Positions 47,411 through 59,560 of a stretch of DNA of 64,000 bases are shown here, one piece after another; within the stretch, counting starts at the first letter, position 1, and every line of letters starts with the position of its first letter. A program made the translations under genes and the position numbers. A model generated the notes under the pieces. It was not told the origin of the DNA and made no database searches. It was given only the letters and a program-made list of their open reading frames with translations. The DNA is from Physcomitrium patens (lineage: Eukaryota; Streptophyta; Bryopsida; Funariales; Funariaceae), in the NCBI RefSeq assembly GCF_000002425.4, contig NC_037257.1, positions 13,143,232-13,207,231 on the forward strand, read 5' to 3'.

Positions 47411-47676
47411 GTTGTTCTCGTTGTGTTCAAGCTTCAACATACCAAAGTAATTGAATTAATAGAGGTGGGTTCAAACACGGGAAAAGACTGGTTATATGAA
47501 TTGGATCTATTAGTATCACAATTGACTGTACTCTAGCTATTTGAAATCAATTATCAAACTACAAAATATCAAGGCTTATAACTTCCATCTTAATTCAACC
47601 CATAACCCATTTTACGACTATCAATTCAATAATACTTCCATATTCTTATCCATTCATCTTCCACTTACTTTCTTTG

Positions 47677-47712
<36 letters not shown>

Positions 47713-48660
47713 TTATTGATCTCCAACTTACCTATTGTATTCAGTTTCTCAATTAAATATATAAAATTTAATATCTCGGCTTAGGACTCTCACAGTCTAG
47801 CACTCCAAACTAACTTCTCAGTATTCAAAAACTATCCATTATTCGTCAACAACAAAAAAACAAAAAGAAGTAGCACCAAGCTTGCCCCAACTTGTGACTC
47901 TCACAGTCTCGCCCCGATCTCTCTTTCCTCAACTTCTTTATCATACCAAAAGATGATTCATCGGCCAGTGGATTCCAAAGGTTATGTCTTTTTGAATTCT
48001 TAACCATTTATTCTACTAATAATCTATTTTTAGTAATTAAACTACCTAATCATTAGTCTAATTTTCAAAGTTATCAATAATCAACTAATAACTTATCACA
48101 AAGTTTATGTACATATTCTACATAGCTCCACTCCTATCTGTGCACCGTCCTCGTAAACATTATTTAGCCTCAACTTATAAAGACATAGCAGCATTGGCTT
48201 CTTCAATCAATGGAGTTGGCTTACCACCCTTTGAATTGTTGACCTTCTCCTCTTTACATCTTCGTCATCTGCATCCATGTTTGAGGGTTTTCCATCCAAA
48301 CGCGCCATCAGATCTTCATTCAATAAGCCCAATTCTTGTACTTGAGACTCATGTCCGACAATTTGGTTGTCACGCTCCTCCAACATCTTCTACCATTCTT
48401 CTGCCGGTTTCAAAGGTATCTCCGAAGGTGATGTTGCTGAAACTGGCATATTTGTCCGCGCTAAATTATTGGCCTCCTTTGCTAATGCGGCTAGTTTAGT
48501 CTGCAACATCACAGCCACTCTTGCCGTTCCTTCCAATCGATCTCCAATATTACTTTCTCAGACACCATGTTCGCCATCTTCTCCTTAATCACAAAAGAAA
48601 AAATGATGCTTGTCAAGAGCCTCCCTCCTACTTCTTACTATGGTCCAATCAATTGAGTCG
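47411..48660. other. Unassigned segment, partly GC-richer
   Basis: Starts abruptly at the end of relic 4. It includes (TA)n at 47682-47708 and two copies of GACTCTCACAGTCT (about 47787 and 47899). The plus-strand 130-residue ORF at 48107-48499 is probably the shadow of the minus-strand frame described separately. Confidence 0.4.
48207..48577 (-). pseudogene. Broken minus-strand protein segment, coiled-coil-like, unknown
   Basis: One minus-strand frame reads RLEGTARVAVMLQTKLAALA, later LKPAEEW*KMLEERDNQIVG, then NEDLMARLDGKPSNMDADDE and VKRRRSTIQRVVSQLH before a TGA. Only two stops interrupt about 120 codons. The composition is charged, helical and Leu-rich, like a gag or a coiled coil. It lies downstream of the minus-strand integrase fragment at 48.7-49.6 kb, so it may be an extra ORF or the gag of a neighbouring copy. 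Family not recognised. Confidence 0.45.
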
Positions 48661-48679
48661 ACTCTCCCTTTTGTAATAG

Positions 48680-49640
48680 CAAACCCGTCTCAGGTTTATG
48701 TATAGTAAAGTTTAAGTCAATTTCCATTTATTCGTGTTGTAAATTTAGTATCCATAAAATCTTTGATTAGTACTAAACCATTTGGAAATCCGTCAATAAT
48801 TCGATATGACTCATACTACTGAATTTAAAATTTTCCTAAATTTTTTTTAAATCAACCATCATAAAGAAGTACCAAATCATTTGGCATAAAAGCCTTTGGT
48901 CTAAGCTTACTATCATAATAAGTCTTCCTTTGTTTTTATATAGTTTCAATGATCATTAATGCATTGGCTCTAATTTCATCTAATTTTTCTAATTCTTCTA
49001 AACAGTGCCGTAATGAATCCTAATCTCCCAATCTATTATCTATAGCAATTCGTAAACTTTAGACTTCCAATTCAATAGGTAATATTGCTTTCTGGCCATA
49101 AACTAATTGAAAAAGAGTAGCATTTGTAGTAACTTTATACACAGTATGGTATGTCCATAAAGTTGTAAACAACTTAGTGTTCCAATCTGTTTTCACTCCT
49201 AAAACTATTTTTGTTAAGATTTTACATAAAATTCCATTAGTCTTTTCCATTTTTCCATTGGCTCTAAGGTGATATGATGTAGTCTTTCGATGTTTTATCT
49301 CATATTTAGCCTTGAGTGCTTCGATTTTACTATTGATTAAATGAGTTCCTCGATCACCAACCAATTCTTGTGGACAACCAAACCGTGTAATAATACGTTC
49401 ATACAAAAAGGTTGCTACTATACTTGCACTATCAATTTTCGTAGCTACGGCTTTAGCCCATTTTGTTATGTAATCCGTTGCTACCAGTATATATCATTTT
49501 TATCCATTTCTTGAGGCTGGTGCAATTGTTTCCACAAAATCAATTTTCTATTTTTTAAAAGGTGCTTGAGCTAAAATTGGTACCAATGGCATTGCTGAAG
49601 TTCCAGTAGGTCGACCCGTTCTCTAACATGGATCACAATG
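48680..49640 (-). pseudogene. Integrase fragment of the second Ty3/gypsy lineage
   Basis: Minus strand: CDPC*RTGRPTGTSAMPLVPILAQAPFKKWKIDF (first Asp), then ITRFGCPQELVGDRGTHLINSKI (second Asp) and TTSYHLRANGKMEKTNGIL (Glu of the KMEKTN block). The C-terminal part is ELDKLDEIRANALM...KAFMPNDLVLLYDG. This lineage lacks the chromodomain and matches the plus-strand integrase at 60.9-61.7 kb. The fragment begins right beside an S element. Confidence 0.88.
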
Positions 49641-49644
49641 ACGG

Positions 49645-50724
49645 TGTCGGGGTAGAGAGAATTTGCCTCAAGAAAACGTTGGGCTTTTGGCTGTCACTAA
49701 TTATTCAATTAAGCTTGAAAATAAGGGAAGCCCTAAGTTTATATAAATTTTTTCCCTTTTTGAGTAATTACACCCAAAACACAATCCTCAAGTAACCCAC
49801 AACTTCCAAAATATGATAAAATCTTCTAAAACCTTGTTTATTCTTATGTGGAGATTTTTCCGAACTTCAACACTTCATATCTCCTAATCCGATCGTCCAA
49901 ACAAAATCAAATTTTATATGAGATATTGATGTATTTTTATTAATTTCTACAATAATTTTCAACTGCAAATTCGTTGCAGATCTTGAGATATCTTGAAAAT
50001 CCTAACAATTACTTCAAACCCTTGTCTTTATATACCCGTGTGCAATTTTCTTCATATCTCACAAAATATAAGCTCAAATTATACGAAATTTGTATGTATA
50101 GCTTTTTAACAAAAAAATTTTACATTCTCTAAAAAGTTTGAGCCAAAAATTTATCCGAATACTCAAGTTATGGCTCCAACCATTACAACAAACAAAACCG
50201 CTTATTTACTGCCTTTGATTTAGAAGGACCGCCTTCAACTCCTTACAACTCCTTCATATGAACTCCAAAAGCAATAATTCTTTCATAAAGATGTAGGCCT
50301 TAAAACCGCCATTCCAGTTATACCTTTTGATCTTCAAAAGCTACTATATAACTCCTCGTATCCTCAAAAGAGTAACAGTATGTCTTAATAAATACCTTAA
50401 CTTCAAACGACTATAATTTTTTCACCCTAACTCCAAATCTTCTAATTTTTGTACACAAATTGTATCCTAAATCCTAAACTTTACAACCCTAGCTTGCAAT
50501 CTCTGCATGCTTTCTTTGAAGTCATCGAAACCCTTCTTAAGATTGCAGGCAACCTCCTCAGAGTCCATTGGGCATGGTATTCGATCAATAGGGATGAAGT
50601 TCTCCATTTCTTGCCTTCATCCGACCATGCCTTGCTTTCATCCCTCTAAATTAGCCTCTACTAGTTTAGATTTTCATCCTTAGATTTCCACCTTCTCCCA
50701 AGGCTTCATACAAAATATTTAGGT

Positions 50725-50762
<38 letters not shown>

Positions 50763-50919
50763 CATGTCAAAATCAAAAGAAGTAAAGAAACAAAGTAAAA
50801 TTTCTTATACCAACTCCTTTTAATTTAATCTACTAGCCTCTCTAACACATCTCTAGATTTATCAACACATAATATGTTTTAACTAATTTTTACATATTAT
50901 AAGTATTTATAATATGACA
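49645..50919 (-). mobile_element. S element copy 8
   Basis: 1275 bp. In + coordinates it starts TGTCGGGGTAGAG and ends AATATGACA. Flanks ACGG (49641-49644) and ATGG (50920-50923) fit a 4-bp duplication with one C-to-T change. The complement of its start carries the family 3' signature, aligned to ACAGCCA...TTCTTGAGGCAA. (TA)n at 50727-50759. Confidence 0.75.
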
Positions 50920-51175
50920 ATGGATAAATTGATAGTGAATGTGAAGATGGAATTATCAATTGTAAGATTTGATAGAATGTGGAAGACAATGTAGCATTTT
51001 GGGATGTTTTTAGTTGATCAAGAGACAGTTAATTGTATGACCCTAATGTGTAAATTCATGTAGATAGTCTTTCCTTGTATTCAAATTCCTCTATATAGGT
51101 TTATTTCAATTAGATTAGTCTAGAGTAAGTAAAATAATAATTATATTTTGGCACCGCTATTAAGAATTGATAATA
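50920..51175 (+). repeat. Probable LTR end and primer-binding site of the second lineage
   Basis: CTCTATATAGG near 51090 could be a TATA box. TTTGGCACCGCTATTAAG at about 51150 resembles the TGGCGCCGTTGCC primer site used by many plant Ty3 elements of the non-chromodomain branch. It lies upstream of gag on the same strand. Confidence 0.45.
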
Positions 51176-51299
51176 ATATTGAGTATTAGGAATTAACTGC
51201 CAAACATGTGATTGTGGATGTTGTACAAAGAAGTTACAAAATTAGTGTTGGTTCAAAAGTGAAGTTGAATGTGTAGTTAAAATAGAAATAGAAAGCAAT

Positions 51300-52880
51300 T
51301 TTAGTAGTATATGATGAAAGATTATGATTTATAAAAATGAGAATACCGCATTGAGGAAAATATGCCACTTGAAAGAGAGATAAGGAAAAAGGCAAGCAAG
51401 AAATCTGTTGCAGGACGAGCATAAATCGAATTTAAAAAAGAAGCATTGACAGAGTTGGATAAAACCATGGTTGCATGCTTGTTGGCATATCCAAGCATAC
51501 CAATAACTGGATAGACCATTAATATTTAAGTCATATATGCCATTAAGAAAACTACCAAGAGCATTTATGAGAAATTTTGTCAACAATCCAACATATTTCT
51601 TGAGCTCGTTAACTGAAAGTGAAGGAAGCATAGAAGAATTGGACACTCCATTGGATTCTTTTCCAATAGCAAGTACAGCCAATTCTAGCAATACTAGTTC
51701 TTCAAAATGGCACAAATTTCTTGTTAATAAGGGCCAATTTGGAGTGTTTAAAATCCATCCTTTTCACCTCTAATTCAACTAATAAATTATTTAGAGATAA
51801 TAATATTAAATTGACGAGATCTAAAAGTTTCAAAAGATAATTGAAGAAAATAGTGATTATTTTAAAAGAGAATTAAATGGAACATTGACATCTTCAATGG
51901 TGGCACGGGGCCCAGTAATTCTAATTGCGGTTCAAATGGATGTGGTGGGCGATTGCATAACTAACGTAGCTCCATTACTTACTTTTAGAGGTTTGCCAAG
52001 TGCACATCCAGATCAATATTTGTCTTAATTCTTAACTATATGTGTAGCTAATAATGATAGAACTGAAGATATTTGGTTGAGATGGCTGCCAATGATCTTA
52101 AAAGATACAATATTTGAATGGTATAATCACCAACCTATGGGCCAATTTTTTAATTGGGAGGCATTGAAAAATACATTTTTAATCTATTTTTGATCAATTG
52201 GATTTGAAGAACATCTCAAATAAAGGTTAATAAATAGTAGAATGGTACAAAGAAAAGTAGTATAGTCATATTTTAGATGAGTAGCAGATATTTTTTAGAA
52301 ATAACTGAATAACCAAATGCCAAAATTGTTTGATTTGTCTAGATTGGTTAACAGACTATATCTACCAAAATTGAAGATGTTTGTGAAGGAGGCTGAATCA
52401 GCAACTGTTGCTTCCTCACTTGATCAAACAAAGGTATGGAAAGAATGTCATTATGACCAATTCCAAACTATAGGAGCTACAATGATTCCATCTCAAGGAG
52501 GTTATCAAATGCCAACTAGGAATGAAGCAAGGGACAAGTATCTAAGAATGATTGATTACGATACAAATTTTAAGCCATAGAGAACAGTTAATATTGTTCC
52601 ATTGCATGTTGTACCACCAACAATAGCAGTTCTATATTCTCCATAACCCTCATATCAAAAATCAGTACCTACAAAAGAATTATCTATGCACTAGTATCGA
52701 GAGGTCAAAATGAGGCTTTGTTGTTAACCTTGACAACGAAGATCGACAAATTGGCTTTTAATTTTATAAAAGATAAAGAAAAGAGGCATAAATTGATTAA
52801 TATGTGCTTCAATGTTTAATACAATAATTGTAAAAGACAAGGCCATTTGGTAATAGAATGTTCTTTAATACCTCATATAA
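51300..52880 (+). pseudogene. gag of the second Ty3/gypsy lineage
   Basis: Blocks in order: MPLRKLPRAFMRNFVNNPTY (51537); LTFRGLPSAHPDQYLS*FLTICVANNDRTEDIWLRWLP (about 51975-52100); FEWYNHQPMGQFFNWEALKNTFLIYF; MPKLFDLSRLVNRLYLPKLKMFVKEAE (52317). A zinc knuckle NNCKRQGHLVIEC lies near 52830. It is broken by several stops. The plus-strand order agrees with the protease, RT and RNase H that follow. Confidence 0.85.
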
Positions 52881-53805
52881 TTGTGTAATGTACATTTCAT
52901 GAGGGTAAGCATGCTACTACCAATTATTAGAATTTACTAAAGCAACAATAGTTTGGTAATCAGACCATGATTCAATTGACTTTGTAGGATGTTAATCAAG
53001 TCTAAATAGAAAATAGGTTTGGCTGGAGCAAGAATCGTTCAAATAAATAAAATAGAAATTTTCTAATTTTCAAAATTTTGAGTATAATCAAGAATGTGGA
53101 TCCAATACTCAAGGTTTTGTGTAAAATCAGTAAGAATATTTTTAATATCTACCTATTCAAAAATCAATTTTAGATTCTACAATATCAATTTGTTAACTAG
53201 GATCATTTATCCATCCAACTTGGAATAGACTCAACCGATATATACCAATAGAAACATCCAATATTCCTAATGGAATTGAAAGAAGACTATTTTGATCTTA
53301 TCATTGCAGGTAGATAGGATATTATGCTAGTAAATATTCCAATCAAAAAACCAGTTATGAATATGCTCCAATATTTGGAAATTATAAGCAGTTTAGATAT
53401 ACTTACCAATAGTGCAATGTTCCATTTAATTTCAATAATTGAGATCAAAAAATGTAGCCAAGCCAATGGTTAGATGATAAAGGACATGTTCAACAAGAAT
53501 CCCTAGTACATCGGGTTGAGGTGGTTAATGCAATGCTTACACGGGGTCAGCAAAAATGACAAGATTCAATTTAAGAAGTGGATGAACTAGTTCTCGGAGA
53601 GCAACTCCATCTACTAATAGGTAATTCAAATTCAATATCAATATCAAAAAATATTCTAAGATTGAGACCTAATTCGTCTAAGTAACCCAATTTGATTCCT
53701 AGTACCAATTTATCAGTTCAACCAAACTCAATTTCAAATAAAATATCTTATCTATTAAAGAATCTTATGGCAAAAGGAAACTCAAAGAATGTATAGACAA
53801 CAATT
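52881..53805 (+). pseudogene. Worn gag-to-protease linker of the second lineage
   Basis: Gln/Asn-rich low-complexity coding-like sequence without a recognisable domain. It joins gag to the protease frame at 53806. Confidence 0.5.
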
Positions 53806-54195
53806 TTGTCCACAAGAAAAGATTTAGTATCTCAAAGAATAAAACTAAAACCAATGAAAAAAAAGAGGACATTGGGAATCACTTTCAATATGGAACCCTA
53901 TGATATTTTGAAATATTTGGATATACTTCAACCCTCTATTACAATGAAGCAACTTTTGGCAGTAGCATCGGAATATCATTCTACATTGAATGCTTTATTA
54001 ATAAGATGTAGGTTTCATAATAGAGAAATTCATGAAGTTAGTTTGAATCTCGATTTGGGAGCACCAACTATCCATGTATCAATTGATGGTATTCTAATTC
54101 TCAGAATTCAAGTTGATGGTTGTACTAGTATTAATTTAAAGAACACCGATACAATGGAGGACTTGGATTTAAAACATTTACTATCTACAACATAG
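53806..54195 (+). pseudogene. Protease region of the second lineage
   Basis: A 129-residue open stretch with APTIHVSIDGILILRIQVDG then CTSINLKNTDTMEDLDL. This aligns to the retropepsin pattern VDGGSSVN of this branch, with D-G-C as the active-site triplet. It is upstream of RT in the same strand order. Confidence 0.8.
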
Positions 54196-54659
54196 GTATT
54201 GAGAATAGCAAATCAAAGTAGGATAAAACTAATAGATATCATATTCAATATTGATACTGTAATTACCAAAATTATATACAAAATTGATTATATTATTTTT
54301 TACTTACAGAGTTCTATATTATCATATTCAATTTTATTAAGTCAATTGTGATTATATCAAGCTAAAACTAAGAATGATTCGAATTGTAACACATTGATCA
54401 TTGGAAAAGGTAGTAATCAGATTGTGTTACAAATATACCTAGTACAATATCATGAAAAATCTCAATTGCCAAGATCAAAGGTTACATCAGAGCATGAGAG
54501 TCGATTTGTTGAAGAAAATGATGAAGCTATGGAAAAAATACACTTTAGTGAAGTTCAAAATACCTTGAAGTAGAATGAGGTTACCAATGTAGAGGCCTGG
54601 ATAGATATTTATTATATCAGGAGGATACAACAAATTCTGATCATGCTATTATTGATTAG
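54196..54659 (+). pseudogene. Protease-to-RT linker of the second lineage
   Basis: No domain recognised. It carries stops and joins the protease stretch to the RT region. Confidence 0.45.
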
Positions 54660-55800
54660 ATGAATAATTTTGGTATAAATCATGTCAGTGCAATTGAAAC
54701 AAAGTTGTACAGTTTTAAGCTATCACATCGTATGAAAGATTATGAGCCAATGAGAAAAATCAAACAAGAGGTTGTTGAGGAACTTGTGTGCCAATCCATT
54801 AACTTAGGCACCATTGAAACATCACATGTTATTAAAGTATACATCGATATTTCACGTATCAAGCTGAAAAATTGGAAAGAATTCTTTCTTAGTCATAAAT
54901 CTACTTTTGCTTGATCATATGCAAATTTAAAAGATATTCCGCCCAAGATTTGTGAATATCAAATTATTTAGGAGGAGGATGCTACACCGATTCATAAAAG
55001 ACAAGACCATCTTAATCTAAAATATTCTCATATGGTAAAAGAGGAATAAGAATTTTTTTTAAATGTAGGTTTTATTTATCTAGTCTGGTATAGTGAATGG
55101 ATTTTATTAATTGTGATTATACCAAAGAAGAATGAAAAAATCAAAATTTTTCAAGATTTTCATAAATTGAATGTGGCTACCAAGAAGGATTATTTTTGTT
55201 TACCTTTTACGGATAATGTCCTAGATGTAGTAGCAAGATATGAATATTATTCCTTCTTGGATGGATTTTTGGATTAAAATCAAGTTAAAATTATAGAATA
55301 GGACCAATTAAAGACTACTTTTACTATAGATTGAGACACATTTGCTTATAAAATGATGCCATTTGGGTTATATAATGCCTTCACCACATTTTAAAGAGTG
55401 ATGATATAAGTATTTTAAGATTATTTATAATTATCAATGGAGATATTTTTAGATAATTTTTACTTATTTAGTATGAAGGTCGAACATTTGGAATGTCTTC
55501 ATAAGTATTTGGATTGTTGTGGTCATTATGGGATTTCTTTGAATTTGAAAAAATATCAATTTGGAGTACTATCTGGTAAGTTATTGAGACACATTATCTC
55601 ATTGGCTAGTATTGCTATTGATCCGGATAAAGTTATTAATATATTGGCTTTACCAAAGTCAGAGATAATCTCAAGTATTCATGGTTTTGTCATCCATATC
55701 AATTATTATTGATGATTTATTCATTCATTTGCGGTTATATGTCAGTCTTTAATTAATCTCTTAAAGAAACCACTCTTGAATAGGTCTAGTCCAATTTGAA
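54660..55800 (+). pseudogene. Reverse transcriptase of the second lineage
   Basis: Blocks: YEPMRKIKQEVVEELVC (54744); KKNEKIKIFQDFHKLNVATKKDYFCLPFTDNVLD (about 55125-55225); YYSFLDGFLD*NQVKI; FAYKMMPFGLYNA; then MEIFLDNFYLFS (55437), where the YxDD box reads FLDN, its second catalytic Asp replaced. HKYLDCCGHYGISLNLKKYQFGV follows. Stops are scattered throughout. Confidence 0.88.
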
Positions 55801-56620
55801 CTCAAGATTGTACAATTGCGTTTGAGGAATTGAAACAAAAATTGATATCTACACCAATACTGGTTATACCTTGTTGGATAAAATTATTTCATATTTATGT
55901 TGATGCATCCAATGTAGCTATTGGATTGGTATTGAATGAGAAAAATGAGAATAATTTTGATCATCTAATATATTTTGTTAGTTGTCAATTGGTTGTAGCC
56001 AAATAAAATCAAACTACTACAGAATAGGAAGCTTTGGGCATGATCTCCTCTGTCTAAAATTTTTAGCATTATCTGCTTGGTTACCTATTTGTATTTCATG
56101 TCGATCATGATGCTCTAAAGTATATGATTAATAAACCTCAATTGAGTGGATGCATTTTTCCATGGATGTTACTACTTGAAGAATTTAATTTTACTATTAA
56201 TCTTTGATTAGGCAAGAAACATGCCAATATGGATCACTTATTTTGATTGTCTAATATATTGAAAAATAAACCTATCTATGATGTATTTTCTGATGCACAG
56301 TTATTTGTCATTGATATGATTATATCCAAATATAGTAAATTGATTTAGTATCTGATATTTCAGACATTTCCAACTTCATATAGTGAGAAATTAAAGAAAT
56401 GCTTGATTTTAAAAAGTGCACCATATATGATGATTGGTGACTCCTTGATGGAATTTTACACTGATGTCTCTTTCAAAGTACAGTGTGTATCATATTAAAA
56501 AGATGCTATTTGGATAGTTGTAGAGGATATTTTGCCAGTGATAGTACTGCTCATAAAGCTCTAATGGCTTAATATTGGTGGCCAACCATGTTTTTGGATA
56601 CACACCAATATGTCCAACCT
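55800..56620 (+). pseudogene. RNase H and zinc-finger start of the second lineage
   Basis: FHIYVDASNVAIGLVLNEKNENN (about 55885), then FVFHVDHDALKYMINKPQLSG and FNFTINL*LGKKHANMDHLF near 56210. The zinc-finger region ends MFLDTHQYVQP near 56615, where an S element begins. Confidence 0.82.
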
Positions 56621-58202
56621 TATTATATTGTAGTTCGGCTAGCATGTGAAAATAATATGTTTATATATTTAATACACAATATACTAGATAATATGGTGAA
56701 AACCATATTAGTGGATTTTTTTTGGTTGTAGGATGTGGATAGATTACAACTTCAAAAATAGATAGTTTAAAAATATTTCTATTAGAATTTATATAACTTT
56801 ATTTCCTTTTGATAAAGACTTTGAAGTTGATCTTATTACCAATAAGTTTTAAATATTTAGAGTCATCTTTGTTAAATATTGGTGACCTTTAAAGTCTTCT
56901 TTTGTTTCTTTAATATGGTGTTTAGGGCATATATTGAATAAATCTTATAAAGAAAAGAATTAGAGAAGAAATTTGATAGTAAAAAGAGAGTTTATTGCGT
57001 CTATATAGATGAATGGAGATGGATGATGAAAATCTCCATTTCTATTGGTCAAAAATCAAGAAAAATGGGCTTTGAGGAGGCTGGCCGAGGCCATATAAGA
57101 GATTAGGGTTAATTTTTTGGAGGGATTTAAGCTGTGGAGGCTAAGATCAATAAGTTTAGGCTTTTGGCTATGGTTTTGGTGCAAATTTTGAGTCATTTGA
57201 AATTTATATGAAAGAGATATGGGTGCTCAAAGTTAGGATATTGATTTTGTACCTACTATGACTCTTTTGGATATAACACACGCTCACAAAAAGCAACAGA
57301 GGATCGATGATTAAGATTGGAGAGAACACTCTCTCGGCTATACTTTTGGTATACTATTTTATTGCTATCAAGTTTAGATAAAGAGGTAATAGAGGTTGAA
57401 GTCAATGCTTGCAAATCTAAGGATATTAAGTGATCCAAATTACTAGTGGTTGTATATTAAGTTATATCTTATGGAATTTGATAAGATTTTAGCTAAAAAT
57501 TTCTAAAAATATGTATTATTATGTAATAAAAATTTTTACATAAGTTTTGTATCATTTTGATTTTGGGTTTGTAAGTTATAAAGAAAATAGTACTTAGGTG
57601 CTCATGAATTAGGATTTTAGAGTACTTGATAGGGTTTTTAAGATGTCAGACAATCGATAGCGAATTTATGGTTAAATTTTTGTAAGATAAAGCTTAAAGG
57701 CGAATTCTATAATATCCATAAATTTAGCAAAATTTGAACAGTTGGATCAAAAGATATAAATTTCTAAAATTTAGAAAGAAGAAATCATTTGCAGGAATAT
57801 TATATTTTGAAGGAATTTTGTTGTAACTTGAGCATTTTATAGAAAATAAAGGAGTATTTTGGAAGCCAAGACTTTATATATATATTGAAGATGGATATAT
57901 GGAGCTATGGTTGAAATTTTGTATAAAGATGAGTTTTTGAAAGGAGATTGTGGATTTCCTTTGAAGTTATTGAAAATCTAATCTACAAGAAAATGGTTAG
58001 CTATGATTTGGTATAGCCAAGAATGTTAGAAAATTTCTAGATATTTTAAAAAGCCTTATGTACAAACCTTCTTAATTATAAAAGGATTTATTATTCCAAT
58101 ATCTTTTTGATATTGTAGTATTTATTTTTCTTCTACTTTTAAAGTTAATTAACTTATTAGAGTTTGGCTAATAAATTAAAACTAAACTCTCTACCACTAC
58201 GT
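56620..58202 (+). mobile_element. S element copy 9, degenerate
   Basis: Collinear with copy 11 (59561-60869) for about 1.2 kb, for example AATATGGTGAAAACCATATTAGTGG, GGTGTTTAGGGCATA and GAATGGAGATGGATGATG. It also aligns to the complement of copy 8. The end is worn (CTCTCTACCACTACG near 58195 aligns with CTCTCTACCCCGACA). It interrupts pol within the integrase zinc finger. Confidence 0.68.
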
Positions 58203-58300
58203 ATCTAATATTTTTCTAGATAGAAAACCAAAAAATATAATAGACCTTCTGATCTTAGTCAACGAATTGGTCGACCTACCAAAACTTCTGTCATAGCATT
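58203..58300 (+). pseudogene. Short integrase piece between S elements
   Basis: From 58241 the frame reads DLSQRIGRPTKTSV, matching CDPC*RTGRPTGTSA of the minus-strand integrase fragment. It ends at the next S element. Confidence 0.75.
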
Positions 58301-59556
58301 GTCAAAGTAGAGACAATTTGCTTCAAGAAAGTACTGGACTTCTGGCTACCACTAAATATTGAATCAAGTCTAAGATATAAAAATACCAAATTTATATATA
58401 TATATATATAATATTTTTTTTTTGGCAATTATATCAATACATAAGCCTAAGTGCCAAGAAAACATCCAAATGTATGATAAAGTATCTTAAAATCTTATAT
58501 ATTGCTATGAGAAATATTTTTTAAGCTTCAACAACTTATATTTCATGATTAGACCATCCAAAAAATCCTAAATTTTATATGAAGTACTGATATACTTTCA
58601 AAATCTACCACAAAAAAAAAATTAAATTGCAAATTCATTACGAAACTTGAGATATTACCAAAATCCTAACAGTAGCTTTCAATCCTAGCTTATAGACACC
58701 AGCGTGCTATTTTCTTCATATCTCACAAAATAAGTACTCAAATACCATGAAACTTTGATTTATAGCTTTTCAACCTAATAACTCACACTTACAAAACTTT
58801 TGAGCTAAAAATTCTTCCAAAAATTTAAGATATGGCTCCAACCATTACTATCAATAAAATGACTCACTTATTGCCTTTGAATTACATGTGTTGTCTTCAA
58901 TGCCCTATAACTCCTTCATCTAAACTTGGAATTCATCAAATAGTATATATAAAGTGTAGCCAAAAAAGTGTTCTCTCCATTTCCAGTCATTGATCTTTTA
59001 TTTCTCTTTGTATGCATATGTTATGCTTCAAAGAGTGACAGTAGGTACAAATTTGACACCTCAACTTTGAATACCTATATCTCCTTCACAAGAACTCGAA
59101 AACACACAAATACTTCACTCAAATTATATCCAAAATCTTGAACTTACTGACCTTAGCCTCCAAAGCTCAAATGAATTTTAAAGAAATATCCTAATTCCTA
59201 ATAAGGCCTCAGGTAGCCTCCTTCAAGTCCATTGGACATGGCCTTCGACCAATAGCAATGAAGATCTCCATTTCTTGCCTTCATGCAACCATGCCTTGTT
59301 TTCATCCCTCCTAATAAGCTTCCTACTAGTAAAGAATTTCTTCTTTAGGCTCTAATCTCTTCTCAAGGCTTCATACTAACATTTAGATTCTATAATTTTT
59401 TTGAAATACTATAATAAAAAAAAAAAACTCAAAATAAAGTTTCTTAAATCCACTCTTTAAATTAATCTATTAACCATTCCAACATACAACAAGACTTAAG
59501 AACATATTATATATTCTAACTAATTTTTACGTATTATAAGTATTTATAATATGACA
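58301..59556 (-). mobile_element. S element copy 10, reverse orientation
   Basis: 1256 bp. In + coordinates TGTCAAAGTAGAG to AATATGACA, collinear with copy 8 (49645-50919). It shares GCTTCAAGAAAGTACTGGAC...GGCTACCACTAA and the closing ATTATAAGTATTTATAATATGACA. It is followed after only TCGT by copy 11 in the opposite orientation. Confidence 0.75.
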
Positions 59557-59560
59557 TCGT

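Noticed and set aside
48107..48499. Plus-strand 130-residue ORF
   Set aside because: The minus-strand frame over the same bases has better protein composition; this one looks like its shadow.
51329..51715. Minus-strand 128-residue ORF
   Set aside because: It overlaps the plus-strand gag start (MPLRKLPRAFMRNF), whose order agrees with the rest of the element; the minus frame is Phe/Leu/Cys-rich without motifs.
18653..58410. TA, GA, GAAA and TTTA microsatellites (for example 18653-18672, 23649-23701, 29932-29964, 37695-37729, 39304-39334, 47682-47708, 50727-50759)
   Set aside because: Ordinary for AT-rich plant DNA; noted inside the features but not treated as findings.
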